From Lineus longissimus (Eukaryota > Nemertea > Pilidiophora > Heteronemertea > Lineidae): a stretch of 64,000 nucleotides of DNA. The stretch spans positions 11,124,953-11,188,952 of the forward strand of contig NC_088324.1 of NCBI RefSeq assembly GCF_910592395.1. Direction: 5' to 3'. Position numbers and translations under genes: made by a program. Below the pieces are notes generated by a model. The model was not told where the DNA came from. It saw nothing but the letters and a program-made list of their open reading frames with translations, and did no database searches. Of the stretch, positions 24,201-32,945 are shown piece by piece (the first letter of the stretch is position 1; each line of letters begins with the position of its first letter).

Positions 24201-26422
24201 ATGTATTTGATGTCGAACAACAGATTCTGCATCAGGAGAGAAATTCAGCGGGAGATTGGCAACCAAATAGAATGAGTCACTAGTACAAACTCAATGTTGC
24301 ATGTGAAGTTTTTCCCTTGCAGACTCTTTCAATTTACTTCATTTCATTAGTGAAACTGTGACAAGTGATGAGTCAATAACCTGGTATAAGTTCGAAGACA
24401 AAGAAAAAGAAAAAGAGTGTATGTCAAGTGTCTTGCTCAAGGACCCAAAGACAAAACAGCTGTGATCGTTCAGTCGAACCCAGGACCTCATAGTCATATT
24501 ATGAGGTTAGCACACTTACCACTTAGCTACTCAGGTTCTGGTCTCCCTATTCCCAAATTGAAGAACGTGACTGAATTTTTTATATTCTCAGATGCAAATT
24601 ATATCAAAAATTTATACCTTTGAGTTTGATAATAATAGTAGAAATCAAGGGGCGAGACACGATAACTGGAAAAGCCATATAACTGACCCTAGCAACCAAA
24701 ATATGGCCAAATTTGTTTACGGGTTGCTAGGCACATGATCACGATAAATAATTCAATTCCGTTAATAGCTTGATTAACATAACATTTTCTGTTGACTTTA
24801 CCGAGCATTTTGTAAATATTATATCATCAAGACATTCTGATTACTGCCTAAATGATATTATCGTATTAACAGTTTACATTTGTTGATCACTTATCATTAT
24901 TAGCTAGGGGAAAATATCATATTGACTGATAAAGATAGAATGTCAAATATTAGATATAATAAACATATACATGGAGATAGGACGATGCCAGCATTTGACT
25001 TACAACCAGTAAGTGCATGAAAATACAAAAATTTGGAGGTTCAAGGCCCACTGCTCTGTAAGACCTTGGCACCTGTTAGTGTTCTATTAGGAGAAAAGGA
25101 AAAAAAAGTGGCAAAAATTAATTTCTTTTTCTTTGGAAAATAACTTGCACAAGTCTTGCATAGCGCAAATGAGGGCTAAAACCACGTGAAGCTATTTAGG
25201 GGCTTGTGCAAGACTAGTTACGCTCGCCGTATGGCGAGTTCAGTTAGGGAAGATTTAAGGGTGATATTGAGATTGCCAATAGGCCAGTTCAGCAGTATTA
25301 AGAGGGTTAAACTTCTATTCAATGTATAGATTATACAGTAGAACCTCTCTATCAAGGACACTCTCGAGACTGACAAATGCTGTCCTTAATATAAAGGTGT
25401 CCTGATTAGAGAGGTCAATTTAAATGGAAAGAACCAATTTAGGACCAGAACGAGTGTCCTTAATAGAGAGGTTGTCCTTAATAGGGAGGTGTCCAATAAG
25501 GGAGGTTCTACTGTAGACTTAAAGGTTAAGGTAGGGTTATGAATGAAGCAAGGACTCGTAGGTTATTGTGAAGTGTCTATCCGAAGGCCTACCTCCAATT
25601 ATAAGATTAGCCTTGGAGCCGGATGTACCCGGTTCGGCTGAAAAATAATCCGCCGCTAACTAGGTCAACAAATGCCTTTGTTTTTGGCTCTACTAAAAGA
25701 TGTACTGGCAGGTCAGTTCTTTAAAGGTTAGTACTAGTAGAGTGTGTTGACCAAGGACCCACACACTCAAGGTGATGGATATGGTGAAAGTGAGTCAACA
25801 CTGGAACAGGGTTGACAAATGTGCCATATGATGTTGAGAGAATGATAGGCACTGTGGCTGAAAGGGTGGATGTCGTCCTGGGTGCCGACCAATGGTACCC
25901 AGGTTCGAGATCGACTAGACAATAAGCACCCTGGGTGCCATACTAGACAAATAGCACCCAGCTGCCTCAAATGACTCTTCAATTCAAGTAATTGCCTCCT
26001 TAACCCATCTGCTTGGTGTAGTGCAGGGCATAAAGTGGGTTGTCCAAGGCCTACAGCGCAGCGGCATGAGCACCCAACCACGCAAGCAACGGTAAATCAG
26101 CACAACAATGTCAATAGATAAATAACATTTCTATTAAAGGATCAATGGAACTGCGGCTGGTATATCACTATGACACTATTGCACACTCAATAAAGCAGGA
26201 CGATTCGATCTAAAATTCAACCCCCCACCGCCCGCCAGCCAGCCTGCCGCCAAACCAGTTTACCAGCTATGACGGTAAAGAACCATCACAATTAAACTCA
26301 CCTCCGATTATCGTCGCTTGCTCCTGCTGATGATGGGAATTCTTCATTTCCAACCCTTGTCGAGATGCCATATATCTCTCTGTATCGAGATCCTCAATGT
26401 CGGGCGAAATACGATTCGACAT
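9198..26422 (-). CDS. Stomatin-family gene A (SPFH domain), 3' end outside window
   Basis: This is a membrane-hairpin SPFH protein of the stomatin/MEC-2/podocin type. Such proteins sit on the cytosolic face of the plasma membrane, oligomerise and modulate ion channels. Visible coding exons are 26302-26422 (first exon), 18861-19043 (hairpin plus [15 protein letters not shown]) and one of three alternative 83-nt exons (10548-10630, 10098-10180, 9198-9280). Three further first-exon candidates lie at 23460-23511, 22192-22228 and 19431-19596. One first exon, the hairpin exon and one 83-nt exon give 129 codons in frame (387 nt) with the 26.4-kb start. I found no match to the rest of the SPFH domain or to the C-terminal helix on this strand below 9.2 kb, so those exons should lie left of the window. 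Gene B lies 1.2 kb upstream in the same orientation. Family identity is strong; orthology to a particular vertebrate stomatin is not claimed. Confidence 0.88.
10098..10180 (-). CDS. Gene A exon 3b, second alternative 83-nt exon
   Basis: Acceptor ATTACAG and donor GAG|GTTGGT bound 83 nt encoding IFFVMPCIENYCKVDM then [11 protein letters not shown]. It matches 3c at 22 of 27 residues. An extra Cys follows the conserved Tyr, where 3c has Thr and 3a has Gln. The intron to 3a is 367 nt and to 3c 817 nt. Incoming phase 1 and outgoing phase 0 are the same as in 3a and 3c. Confidence 0.87.
10548..10630 (-). CDS. Gene A exon 3a, first of three alternative 83-nt exons
   Basis: Acceptor TTTCCAG and donor GAG|GTATGT bound an 83-nt exon encoding IFMVLPCTDSYQKVDL then RTKSIDIPPQE. 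By my count it matches exon 3c at 18 of 27 residues and 3b at 17 of 27, so it is the most divergent of the three. CTDS replaces CIEN, and Lys replaces the hydrophobic residue before Ser-Ile-Asp. The CTDS form resembles what I recall for vertebrate stomatin. The frame is intact and the splice sites are good, so it does not look like a pseudo-exon. Confidence 0.85.
11716..11734. repeat. Short CA microsatellite
   Basis: A run of about eight CA dinucleotides inside the gene A intron. Confidence 0.8.
17255..17398. repeat. Short tandem repeat, three units
   Basis: GGAGTTCCAATCTG-type motifs recur at about 17271, 17319 and 17377, with CATCAATCTC preceding. Period about 48-58 bp. In the gene A intron. 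Confidence 0.7.
18861..19043 (-). CDS. Gene A exon 2: membrane hairpin and start of SPFH domain
   Basis: The acceptor TTCCAG precedes CTGATGACC and the donor GTAAGT follows in phase 1. The exon encodes GLGCCGWILTIISWLMVG, then FPFSLCVCLK, then [15 protein letters not shown] and GGAKGPG. The hydrophobic stretch with a central FPFS proline is the hairpin characteristic of stomatins. The paired Cys before it are likely palmitoylation candidates by family analogy. Unlike genes B and C, there is no intron between CLK and VVQEY. Confidence 0.9.
19431..19596 (-). CDS. Gene A candidate alternative first exon (55 codons)
   Basis: ATG at 19596 opens a 55-codon hydrophilic frame beginning MQTANSLFCHCAQPED and ending GCA G before GTAATT in phase 1. 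It lies only about 390 nt upstream of the hairpin exon acceptor. It would give a longer charged N-terminus that ends Ala-Gly instead of Gly-Gly. A second long open frame covers the same bases, so the coding call is uncertain. Confidence 0.35.
22192..22228 (-). CDS. Gene A candidate alternative first exon (12 codons)
   Basis: ATG at 22228-22226 reads MPNTENQVYPVG and then GGA G before GTAACA, a moderate donor, in phase 1. It shares the Gly-Gly ending and phase with the other first-exon candidates. It is very short, so chance is a real alternative. Confidence 0.3.
23460..23511 (-). CDS. Gene A candidate alternative first exon (17 codons)
   Basis: ATG at 23511-23509 opens a short frame, MDEEQRHQPGNREIVFG, ending GGA G followed by GTAAAC in phase 1. 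That is the phase needed by the acceptor at 19043. It also ends in Gly-Gly, as the main first exons of A and B do. The call rests only on start, frame, phase and ending, so it is an inference. A chance open frame before a donor-like site is the alternative. Confidence 0.4.
24421..24545 (-). mobile_element. tRNA-Met-derived SINE-like fragment
   Basis: On the minus strand, TAGCTAAGTGG (A-box-like) is followed by CCTCATAAT (Met-type CAU anticodon loop context) and GGTTCGACT (B-box-like) at 24471-24540. CTTGCTCAAGGACCC adjoins. Stems are imperfect, so it is not a functional tRNA. Confidence 0.5.
25336..25513. mobile_element. MITE copy 1 (CAGTAGAACCTC ends, TA flanks)
   Basis: A 178-bp near-palindrome with terminal inverted repeats CAGTAGAACCTC/GAGGTTCTACTG, flanked by TA on both sides. 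The TA target and short inverted ends suggest a Tc1/mariner-type non-autonomous element. It lies in the gene A intron. Confidence 0.8.
25848..25917 (+). mobile_element. Possible tRNA-derived SINE head
   Basis: GTGGCTGAAAGGGTGGATG and, about 35 bp on, AGGTTCGAGATCGAC look like degraded A and B boxes. No complete cloverleaf is evident. Confidence 0.3.
26302..26422 (-). CDS. Gene A first exon, main candidate
   Basis: ATG at 26422-26420 opens a 40-codon hydrophilic N-terminus beginning MSNRISPDIEDLDTERY and ending TIIGG. It is followed by donor GTGAGT in phase 1. The last codons (ATA ATC GGA G, then GTGAG) match the end of gene B's first exon, which supports paralogy and the start choice. The segment has no signal peptide and would be cytosolic. 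The flanking DNA is relatively CpG-rich, as expected near a promoter. Confidence 0.8.
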
Positions 26423-26710
26423 ATAACCAGATAATGACTACCCTAGCGGTTATAAATAGCACCGCAATTATATCAAGGATATGCCCTGGTTACTAGGTAA
26501 CGGGTAGGCAGACGATAGCACGTGTCTCCATCTACCATAAAGGTGAGAGGCGAAAATGGAGAGGTCTATACGAAAACGTCGCGTCTCGTCACGTTACAGT
26601 AATGTAAAATGCATGGTGACGTGACGACGGCCAACACTACGTCATGTAAACGTTGTTCCCAATCAAGTGAATCTATAGTTACCCACCAGCTTGTGTGAAA
26701 TGTTAATCAT

Positions 26711-26933
26711 CCCTTACGAAACTGATCAAGGATTCACCATGGTGAATTCCGCGTTCACCATGGTGAAATCGGGTTTACCATGCTCACCATGCTCACCATG
26801 GTGAATAGAGAATTTAATGTGCACCATGGTAAATATTTCTCACCGTCCCAATTCACCATGGTGAAGTGCTGTCAGTTTACAATGGTGAATTGTAATTCAC
26901 CAAGGTGAAATGGAGACACATTTTTCGTAAGGG
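26711..26933. repeat. Palindrome-rich short element with CCCTTACGAAA ends
   Basis: Imperfect copies of the palindrome TTCACCATGGTGAA occur at 26733, 26754, about 26792, 26820, 26852, 26876 and 26896. The block is bounded by inverted CCCTTACGAAA and TTTCGTAAGGG. No clear target-site duplication was seen. It lies about 290-510 bp upstream of gene A's main ATG. It may be a MITE or a cluster of binding sites. Confidence 0.7.
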
Positions 26934-27238
26934 CCATGCAACGTCGAGGAAAGATTATAAAGCTTGCTGAGATTGTCCGCAAGTTGAATTCATCCAGGAA
27001 GACAAGAGAGGTGATGTGCATTGCATGAGGACAGAATTCAGCGCAGCTGTCTCAATGGTCAATGTTATATCGAATCCGCGTTATCAGGTCATGTGCCATC
27101 TTGATACTGCCTGGAACGGTCAGACTTGAGGATTCAGCACCGATATATATTCATCGGCATCAATCAGGAATAAAAGTTGAAAAAAGTTTAAGTAAGCTGG
27201 GCCATAGCCCTAGCCGAGAACGGCTCATCCGGCCGGAG

Positions 27239-27244
27239 TTTATT
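27239..27244 (-). terminator. Candidate poly(A) signal of gene B
   Basis: AATAAA on the minus strand about 425 nt after the gene B stop. It lies before gene A's first exon, so it could end gene B transcripts. Sequence-only call. Confidence 0.35.
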
Positions 27245-27668
27245 CTGGTTTCCAAAGCATTAAGCGACTGGGAGTATTACTACCCCTGGCTATAGGATGG
27301 TGTTCTATCACTGGTTTACTTCACAGGCAAGCCTTGGTGGAGAGAAGCAAGTACCTAGGGTTAAGTGCCATGCCCAAGGATGCGATATACCGGTGCCGAT
27401 GATGCCGACGCTGTTTCATGCGAAGAAAGCAACAGAGAAAATATCCATGGTTAAGGTACTGGGTATACAATCTACAATTTTCATTGAAGGAGCGAACATT
27501 TTACAAAAACCATCAGAAAAACTCCACAAACTTAAACACTTTTCAAATATACTTATTCATATTATACATACTATAGTAGGCCTATCTTATGAATTAAATG
27601 ATGCAAAAGGTCAAGCCCTGGCCACCTAATGCAGCCCACAAGGAGTAAATGTAGAATGTTCGTATTGT

Positions 27669-27857
27669 CTATTTGTTCATCAGTCCAGAAATCAAATCAA
27701 TCGGAAGAGGGAAGATGATGGTAGAGTTCTTCTCGGCGGAGATGCTGTTAAGAGTCTGGAGGTAGCGGAGCTGGAGTGCCGCTTTCGACTCCATCATGAC
27801 GTCTGCCGCCTCCTTCAAAGCGCGGGAGGCCTTCTGTTCTCCTTCCGCGGCGATTAC
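27669..27857 (-). CDS. Gene B exon 7, C-terminal segment and stop
   Basis: Acceptor TTTTTAG precedes 63 codons, [20 protein letters not shown] through [16 protein letters not shown] and FPLPIDLISGLMNK, with TAG at 27671-27669. Only one terminal exon is visible for this gene, whereas gene C has two. Confidence 0.93.
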   Translation of the reverse strand, partial: VIAAEGEQKASRALKEAADVMMESKAALQLRYLQTLNSISAEKNSTIIFPLPIDLISGLMNK

Positions 27858-30800
27858 CTAAAAAGGAGTGAGTTTCGTAAAATATTATTCCTGGGAGACT
27901 TGAAGTCCAAATTGGACAGTATACAAAGATACCTACGGTGGCTGGGAAAGGACATGGTGATATTTTCTTCTTCAATGACGACGTTCATTTTTTTTATCTC
28001 AGGCGACTGACTTACGATGGCATCCATCTTACTAATTCAGGCGACTGACTTACGATGGCATCCATCTTGAACTCACCGGCCTATAGGTCAGGCGGCTGAG
28101 ATAATAAGTCAGAGTTATATAGTAAGTCGGGCGAAGAATCTTGCCTCAACATCGCTGAGGAAAAAAGGGGACGATAAGGAGTTCCAGGGCGTCCGCAAAG
28201 TCGAACAGTGCTGCGCACGTTCGACTCCCTTACATGTCCTACTGATGTGATCAGTTAAATCGGGGCACAAGCCGGACATGCAGGATGCTCATTTTTAGGA
28301 GAATGTTGACTGAACCTGCCATGTGTACCTTGGCCTTGGCCACGCGGGAAGCCTCCGCCTCCGCGGCCATGGCTCTTTGCAGCTGCGTCGGAAGTCGGAC
28401 GTCCCTACTAAAATAACAATGGAAAGCTACAATAAAAACCTCTAGGACATACCTTTGCACGAGCTTCGCGAGATGCCTCAGCTTCGGCGGCCATGGCTCT
28501 CTGGAGCTGGTGGGGCAGGCGGACGTCCTTACTGTAGAAAAAGCAATGGGATAACTCTTTACTTTTTATGAATGCTGGAGCATTCGCCGGCGCGGGCTTT
28601 TGCACCAACGTCTATGGTAGGCGGGAGGGGACATAAATCAGAATATATCGGCCGATTAATTACTTGCGCCGCAAAGGCCTCCCGCGAATGATGCGCCGCA
28701 ACAATGCCCCGCTAAAAACACGCCGCAAAAGAATGCGCCGTAAAAATCTCGCCGCGTGACCCAATTTAAACCAATCAGGAGCCAAGGACGGTTTGAATTT
28801 TGCGGCAGAGGTATTTTCGCGGGAGTCTTCTGCACGATTTGCGGGGGACTTATGCAAATTTCGACACTTTAGCGGCGCACTTCTTTAACCAATCAGAGAC
28901 ATATTTACTTTCCAACTTATTGGCGATAGGCGGCGATACGTTCACTTGTACGAATCATTACCTCGCAGCAAATGACTGAATGAACGTTGGCCGATGCAAG
29001 GCTTCGTTCAACTCATTCTGAGCAGCAAGAATACCCGGCAGCGGCATTTTGACATTTAAATCTAACAATTAAAACTTTTCCCAAAACTTTTAACGCCTCG
29101 CGAACGACGACTGTATGCAGTGCAGTGAGAAGATGCACAAGATAGCACATGGTTGGAGAAATGCGCGGACGATTCCATTTTAAAATAGGGCGACACCATT
29201 GACATTGTCATTCGCGATAGCCTGCTATTCTCTCACATACAGTCGCTCACCTGGCCTAATCCACGACAAAATACTACCAAAAAATTCTATGCTATATTTT
29301 TCTTAATTCGTTACATTTCTACTATAGTGGTAACAATTATTACATAAAAACAATACTACCTGACCTACCTCTACCAGACCGTGCCATCTATCAACCTCCG
29401 CACACAGTTGCATGGATAAGACACTGCGTGGAGTATTTTCCGGCGGGTTTACGAAGTTACGATGTCTCTGATTGGTTAAAGAAGTGCGCCGCGAAGGTCT
29501 CCCGCGAAATTTGCATAAGTCCCCGCAAATCGTGCAGAAGACTCCCGCGAAAATACCTCTGCCGCAAAATTCAAACCGTCCTTGGCTCCTGATTGGTTTA
29601 AATTGGGTCACGCGACGAGATTTTTACGGCGCATTCTTTTGCAGCGTGTTTTTAGCGGGGCATTGTGTGCGGCGCATCATTCGCGGGAGGCCTTTGCGGC
29701 GCAAGTAATTAATTGGATGTATTCTGATTTATGTCCCCTCCCGCCTACCATAAACGTCGCCGGTTCCGATCTGCTCTTGAGCCTTCTGACGCTTGGGCAA
29801 ATACGGTGGCTGGCAAAGTTATGTTACATTAGAAACAGACTGCCATTATTTACGAAATACATTTGTAATCACAACACAAAAACTGATAATCCATCTGGAA
29901 GGTTGCACTTCGCAATGATAGTTGACATTGCAATTGGCACTTACACTTCAACGCGCTCGACCTTGATCCCCCAAGGGTCTGTGGCTTCATCAAGAACTTC
30001 CTATATAAAATGAAGAAGAAAGCAACGATCTCAGTAAACCTACCCTGAGATTTCAGAAATGCAAAGTATTCTACGTACTAAGGTTATATACCAGTGACCG
30101 AAAGAGCTTCTGTTCACTGAGGACAGACGTGGTGCCGCCTTGTCAAGCTCAGGATGTCCCAAATATAGCCGCATGGTCAGTGCGGGACAAAACGATTCAT
30201 ACGTTTAAGACATTCTCTCTGGTCTGCTCATCAATATCGTTTTTCCTGGTTGAAAAACCATAAGCTAAACTAAAACATTTCGACACAATTCTGCTCAGGA
30301 GGCAACCATGACTTTTTACCTGCATGGAGGCGCTAATGGACTCCCTCTCCGATAAGATTTCGGCAAGATTCTTTGTTCCCAGTGTATTCCTCAGTGTCGT
30401 CTGCGCGAGGAGTCGCGTTGAACCATGGGCATCCTCAACATTCGCCACTGATATCGTGGGGTTGTTGACGCGGTAGTAGACAACAGCGTCCACGGAGATT
30501 GTGACGCTGTCTTTCGTAAGAACCTGAGGTCAAGACAAAGCAGCCATTGGTTACTTCCGGTCTCTTTGCCAAACAAAAGTCTCTTATCCTGTTTTATCGG
30601 TACCGCTTTCAGAGTTTTGCCACTCACAAGACGAAGAATATCACTGTTTGTTATTCAAAAGGCTTTGCACCACCAGTTCAAAATGGTGCTGTCCCATCTT
30701 AGCAGATGGCTGTTGCAATTTTCATGAAAAAAGCTATGACGATACCTACCTCCTGAGGAGGCACGTCGAATGACACAGTCCTCAAATCAATTTTGATGAA

Positions 30801-32945
30801 ATTCTCGATGCACGAGAGCACGAAAAATATACCAGGACCTTTTGGACCTCCCGGTCGCAGGCGACCCAGTCTGAAGATGACAGCGCGCTCGTATTCCTGC
30901 ACAACCTGAAACAACAGAAGAACTTATGATACAATAAACATTTTTAGGTTTCGCAATCCTTACGGACATCGACAAACGACAACAAAGTTGAAAAGGAAGT
31001 TTGAAGATTTCACAAATTCCTCGTACTTTTACTAGGATGGCCAAAATATCAGTGGAGGGCTTGTTGACACTGACGACAGAACTTTTCACATTGGCGTCGA
31101 AGACGTTCGAAAGGTTTGTGAAAATTACCTCCTGACGGATAACATGTGGAGATCTCCTTACCTTTAGACAAAAGAACAATGAAAATGGCAGTAGTATAAT
31201 GAAGAGAAGACCGGATAGGATGGTAAGGAACCAACCACAACATCCCATACCTTGGACGGCATTTTCATCCGCTGAAAGTAAAAATGCCCCTGATTTAATA
31301 ACTTAGTTCTTATTCTGACCCACTTCAATAGAAGGCAGGAAATACGCAAATGTCGAGTCGGCACCTTGCAAGATTGAAGTCACACGTCCGTCAGTCGTCG
31401 CGTCACCAATGAAGCTGCGGATATCGATATCATCCTGACATCCCTGTGAATGATGTCAGAATGATGTCGAGCGGACATCTACCGGACGTCCTTGAGAATT
31501 TGACACACATGTATAGAGTACATAATGTTGTTTTGGCTCCATGAAATGGTATACTCTCAGGGGTGAACAAAAAAAACCGCGTATTTTAAGCTAAATTGAG
31601 TCACAACAGTCGTCAGCTGTGTTGCTCCTTGCCACCCGAGACAAAGCGTACAGTCGAACCGATGTACGCTCGATGTGAACTGGACCCGAAGAAGCAAAAG
31701 AATGTTGATGACGCCTTAGGCTGGCTGGGCACCCAATTTTGTTGCGTGTGGATTCTTGAACCCCGATCCACGAGAGGGAAGGGCTTAACATTTGAGGCGA
31801 AATCGGTGGTCTCTAATGCATGATGCTTGCGATAGAGTATTACCAGCCAGCCGACTTTTTCATTTTGATTTGATGTTGAGAGATATTTAAAACATCGTTT
31901 TATACATGAATTGTTATTGGCAGAGGTTCAGGTCATAAAATGGCACCATATTGCAGACAATTCTAAAGGCCTTTATAGGCATACATTCATCTCCCATCTA
32001 TCTTGTCAACACAATATCATACATAGGCTATATACTTATTACAAAGACCGATGTAGGGCAGAGACACTCGATGAAACAATTCACATCGTGTCCTTTTGTG
32101 AATATTTCACTGAATATATGTACATGGTCATTCTCAATTTTTGCATTCATGTAATGTTCACAATTCAAATCAAACTTGTCCACAGTCTTTAATGTGCGCA
32201 TTTTGAATACTAGGCTAATGATAAACACTGCGTCTATTTCGTTCACCATCGGCGTCGTAACGGCATGTGAGCGCAAGTAGAGACTCCAGTCCATACGAAA
32301 AACGTTTTAAGACACTCGCAAATCATCTTCTTCTGTAGTTGTACGAAAAATCGGGGAAATATTCAACAAAAGTAATCTACAAATTACATTTAGTCACATA
32401 CATGTATATACTTCTTAGTTCGTCGTTTGTAGCACTTCGTAACGGTTGCGAATCCTCCTTCCTTAAGCGCTGTTAACGGTCTGAATAACGAAGGGCTGGC
32501 GGACGGCACTATTTTTCAGCACCCCGCCCCCTCGGAGCAACCCTCCCTCATTGCACCAAAGCAAGAGTTAGTATTTGCACTCTTGACCACAGACTCCACC
32601 AAAAGGAAGGTTATATGTCAATCTTTATGAGAATCCCAGGCCCTTGTTCCTATTAGGCCCATCTAAAGAATTGTGACCCTGGTTGTGACATCACTCACCT
32701 CCGATTATCTCCACTCCCTGTTTCTTTCTATCCGGTTCCCCCGAAGACATCCCGAAATTCTGAGTGTACCCATCATCAATGTTAGTTATCCCATGCTTGC
32801 TTGCCATGGCTGTCCAAGGGGCAGATATAGCACTTGCTGGAGCCGGTAAAGAAACGATCAAAGTTTCCCCCGAGCCGTCCTCTAGCTCGATGTGCTCGTA
32901 AACTGTTGTCTGGTCGGGCTGCTGTCCGACTCTGTTTTTCGACAT
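27669..32945 (-). CDS. Stomatin-family gene B, complete, about 346 aa
   Basis: Seven coding positions give 347 codons: 32699-32945, 31162-31271, 30750-30905, 30320-30523, 29945-30000, one of 28453-28531 or 28329-28407, and 27669-27857. Domains in order: an 82-residue hydrophilic N-terminus; the hairpin (GMGCCGWFLTILSGLL to LPFSLFFCLK); the SPFH core ([51 protein letters not shown]); the helical segment [13 protein letters not shown]; and a C-terminus ending FPLPIDLISGLMNK. The FPLPI motif is typical of stomatins. Exon sizes 156, 204, 56 and 79 are identical to gene C. It is transcribed divergently from gene C, with 1.07 kb between the ATGs, and in tandem with gene A. The long N-terminus and core resemble MEC-2 and podocin as much as stomatin itself. 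Confidence 0.92.
27999..28068. repeat. Two direct 32-bp copies, 38-bp period
   Basis: TCAGGCGACTGACTTACGAT and the following bases repeat exactly at 27999 and 28037. A partial third copy follows near 28087. In the last intron of gene B. Confidence 0.8.
28329..28407 (-). CDS. Gene B exon 6b, second alternative 79-nt exon
   Basis: Acceptor ATTTTAG and donor AAG|GTACAC (weaker than 6a's) bound 79 nt encoding (V)[18 protein letters not shown] then ASRVAKAK. It differs from 6a by K to R, H to T, E to V and R to K. The reading frame and both splice sites are intact, so it is likely functional and not a decayed copy. It begins the C-terminal amphipathic/coiled-coil region that assists oligomerisation in the family. 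Confidence 0.88.
28453..28531 (-). CDS. Gene B exon 6a, first of two alternative 79-nt exons
   Basis: Acceptor TCTACAG and donor AAG|GTATGT bound 79 nt encoding (V)[18 protein letters not shown] then ASREARAK. This matches the canonical stomatin segment, which ends in SREARAK. Incoming phase 2 and outgoing phase 0 fit exons 5 and 7. Only 45 nt separate it from exon 6b. Confidence 0.9.
28608..29757. repeat. Large inverted repeat (about 295-bp arms, 558-bp spacer) in gene B intron 5
   Basis: The left arm (28608-28902) and right arm (29461-29757) are near-perfect reverse complements. They are GC- and CpG-rich, with repeated GCGCCGCAA and CGCGGGAG motifs. The arms end around TCTATGGTAGGCGGGAG on the outside and AACCAATCAGAGACAT inside. 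The structure resembles a foldback or MITE-type element. It lies about 76 bp upstream of exon 6a and would form a long hairpin in the pre-mRNA. Confidence 0.85.
29945..30000 (-). CDS. Gene B exon 5, [15 protein letters not shown] segment
   Basis: This 56-nt exon has acceptor TATATAG and donor GTAAGT in phase 2. It encodes [18 protein letters not shown], the signature before the C-terminal helix. The next intron carries the large inverted repeat and then the two alternative 79-nt exons. Confidence 0.92.
30320..30523 (-). CDS. Gene B exon 4, SPFH core
   Basis: This 204-nt exon encodes [19 protein letters not shown], then STRLLAQTTLRNTLGTKNL and ERESISASMQ. Acceptor is CCTCAG and donor CAG|GTAAAA. 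It is the most conserved block of the family and aligns without gaps to gene C exon 4. Confidence 0.94.
30750..30905 (-). CDS. Gene B exon 3, start of SPFH domain
   Basis: This 156-nt, 52-codon exon reads [15 protein letters not shown], then GGPKGPGIFFVLSCIENF and [11 protein letters not shown]. Donor is GAG|GTAGGT. It holds, without interruption, the segment that gene A splits into exon 2 and an alternative 83-nt exon. Ser replaces Pro before the conserved Cys. Confidence 0.93.
31162..31271 (-). CDS. Gene B exon 2, membrane hairpin
   Basis: Acceptor CTTTCAG and donor AAG|GTAAGG bound 110 nt encoding ADENAVQGMGCCGWFLT then the hydrophobic hairpin and LPFSLFFCLK. The hairpin proline is kept, though Leu replaces Phe before it (LPFS, versus FPFS in A and C). 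It ends in phase 0 before VVQEY, the same intron position as gene C. Confidence 0.9.
32699..32945 (-). CDS. Gene B exon 1, 82-residue cytosolic N-terminus
   Basis: ATG at 32945 begins MSKNRVGQQPDQTTVYEH. The exon ends VEIIGG with donor GTGAGT in phase 1. It is rich in acidic and polar residues with no signal peptide. This N-terminus is longer than in human stomatin (about 25 residues before the hairpin, from memory) and closer to podocin-type lengths. Confidence 0.85.

Larger units (their letters stand above)
19597..26301. other. Gene A intron 1 region between candidate first exons
   Basis: It holds the candidate first exons at 22.2 and 23.5 kb, one SINE-like fragment, MITE copy 1 and a SINE-like head. 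Nothing else was recognised. Confidence 0.6.

Noticed and set aside
24471-24540. Functional tRNA-Met gene
   Set aside because: The anticodon context and boxes are recognisable, but stems are imperfect and it is part of a longer repeat-like block.
29303-30013. Open frames of 78-143 codons across the inverted repeat arm and flanks
   Set aside because: They are by-products of the GC-rich, stop-poor repeat. Matching frames occur in both arms and have no domain.
30787-31248. 153-codon open frame on the minus strand across gene B exons 2 and 3
   Set aside because: It is read-through of the intron between two well-defined exons; only the hairpin part is in the coding frame.
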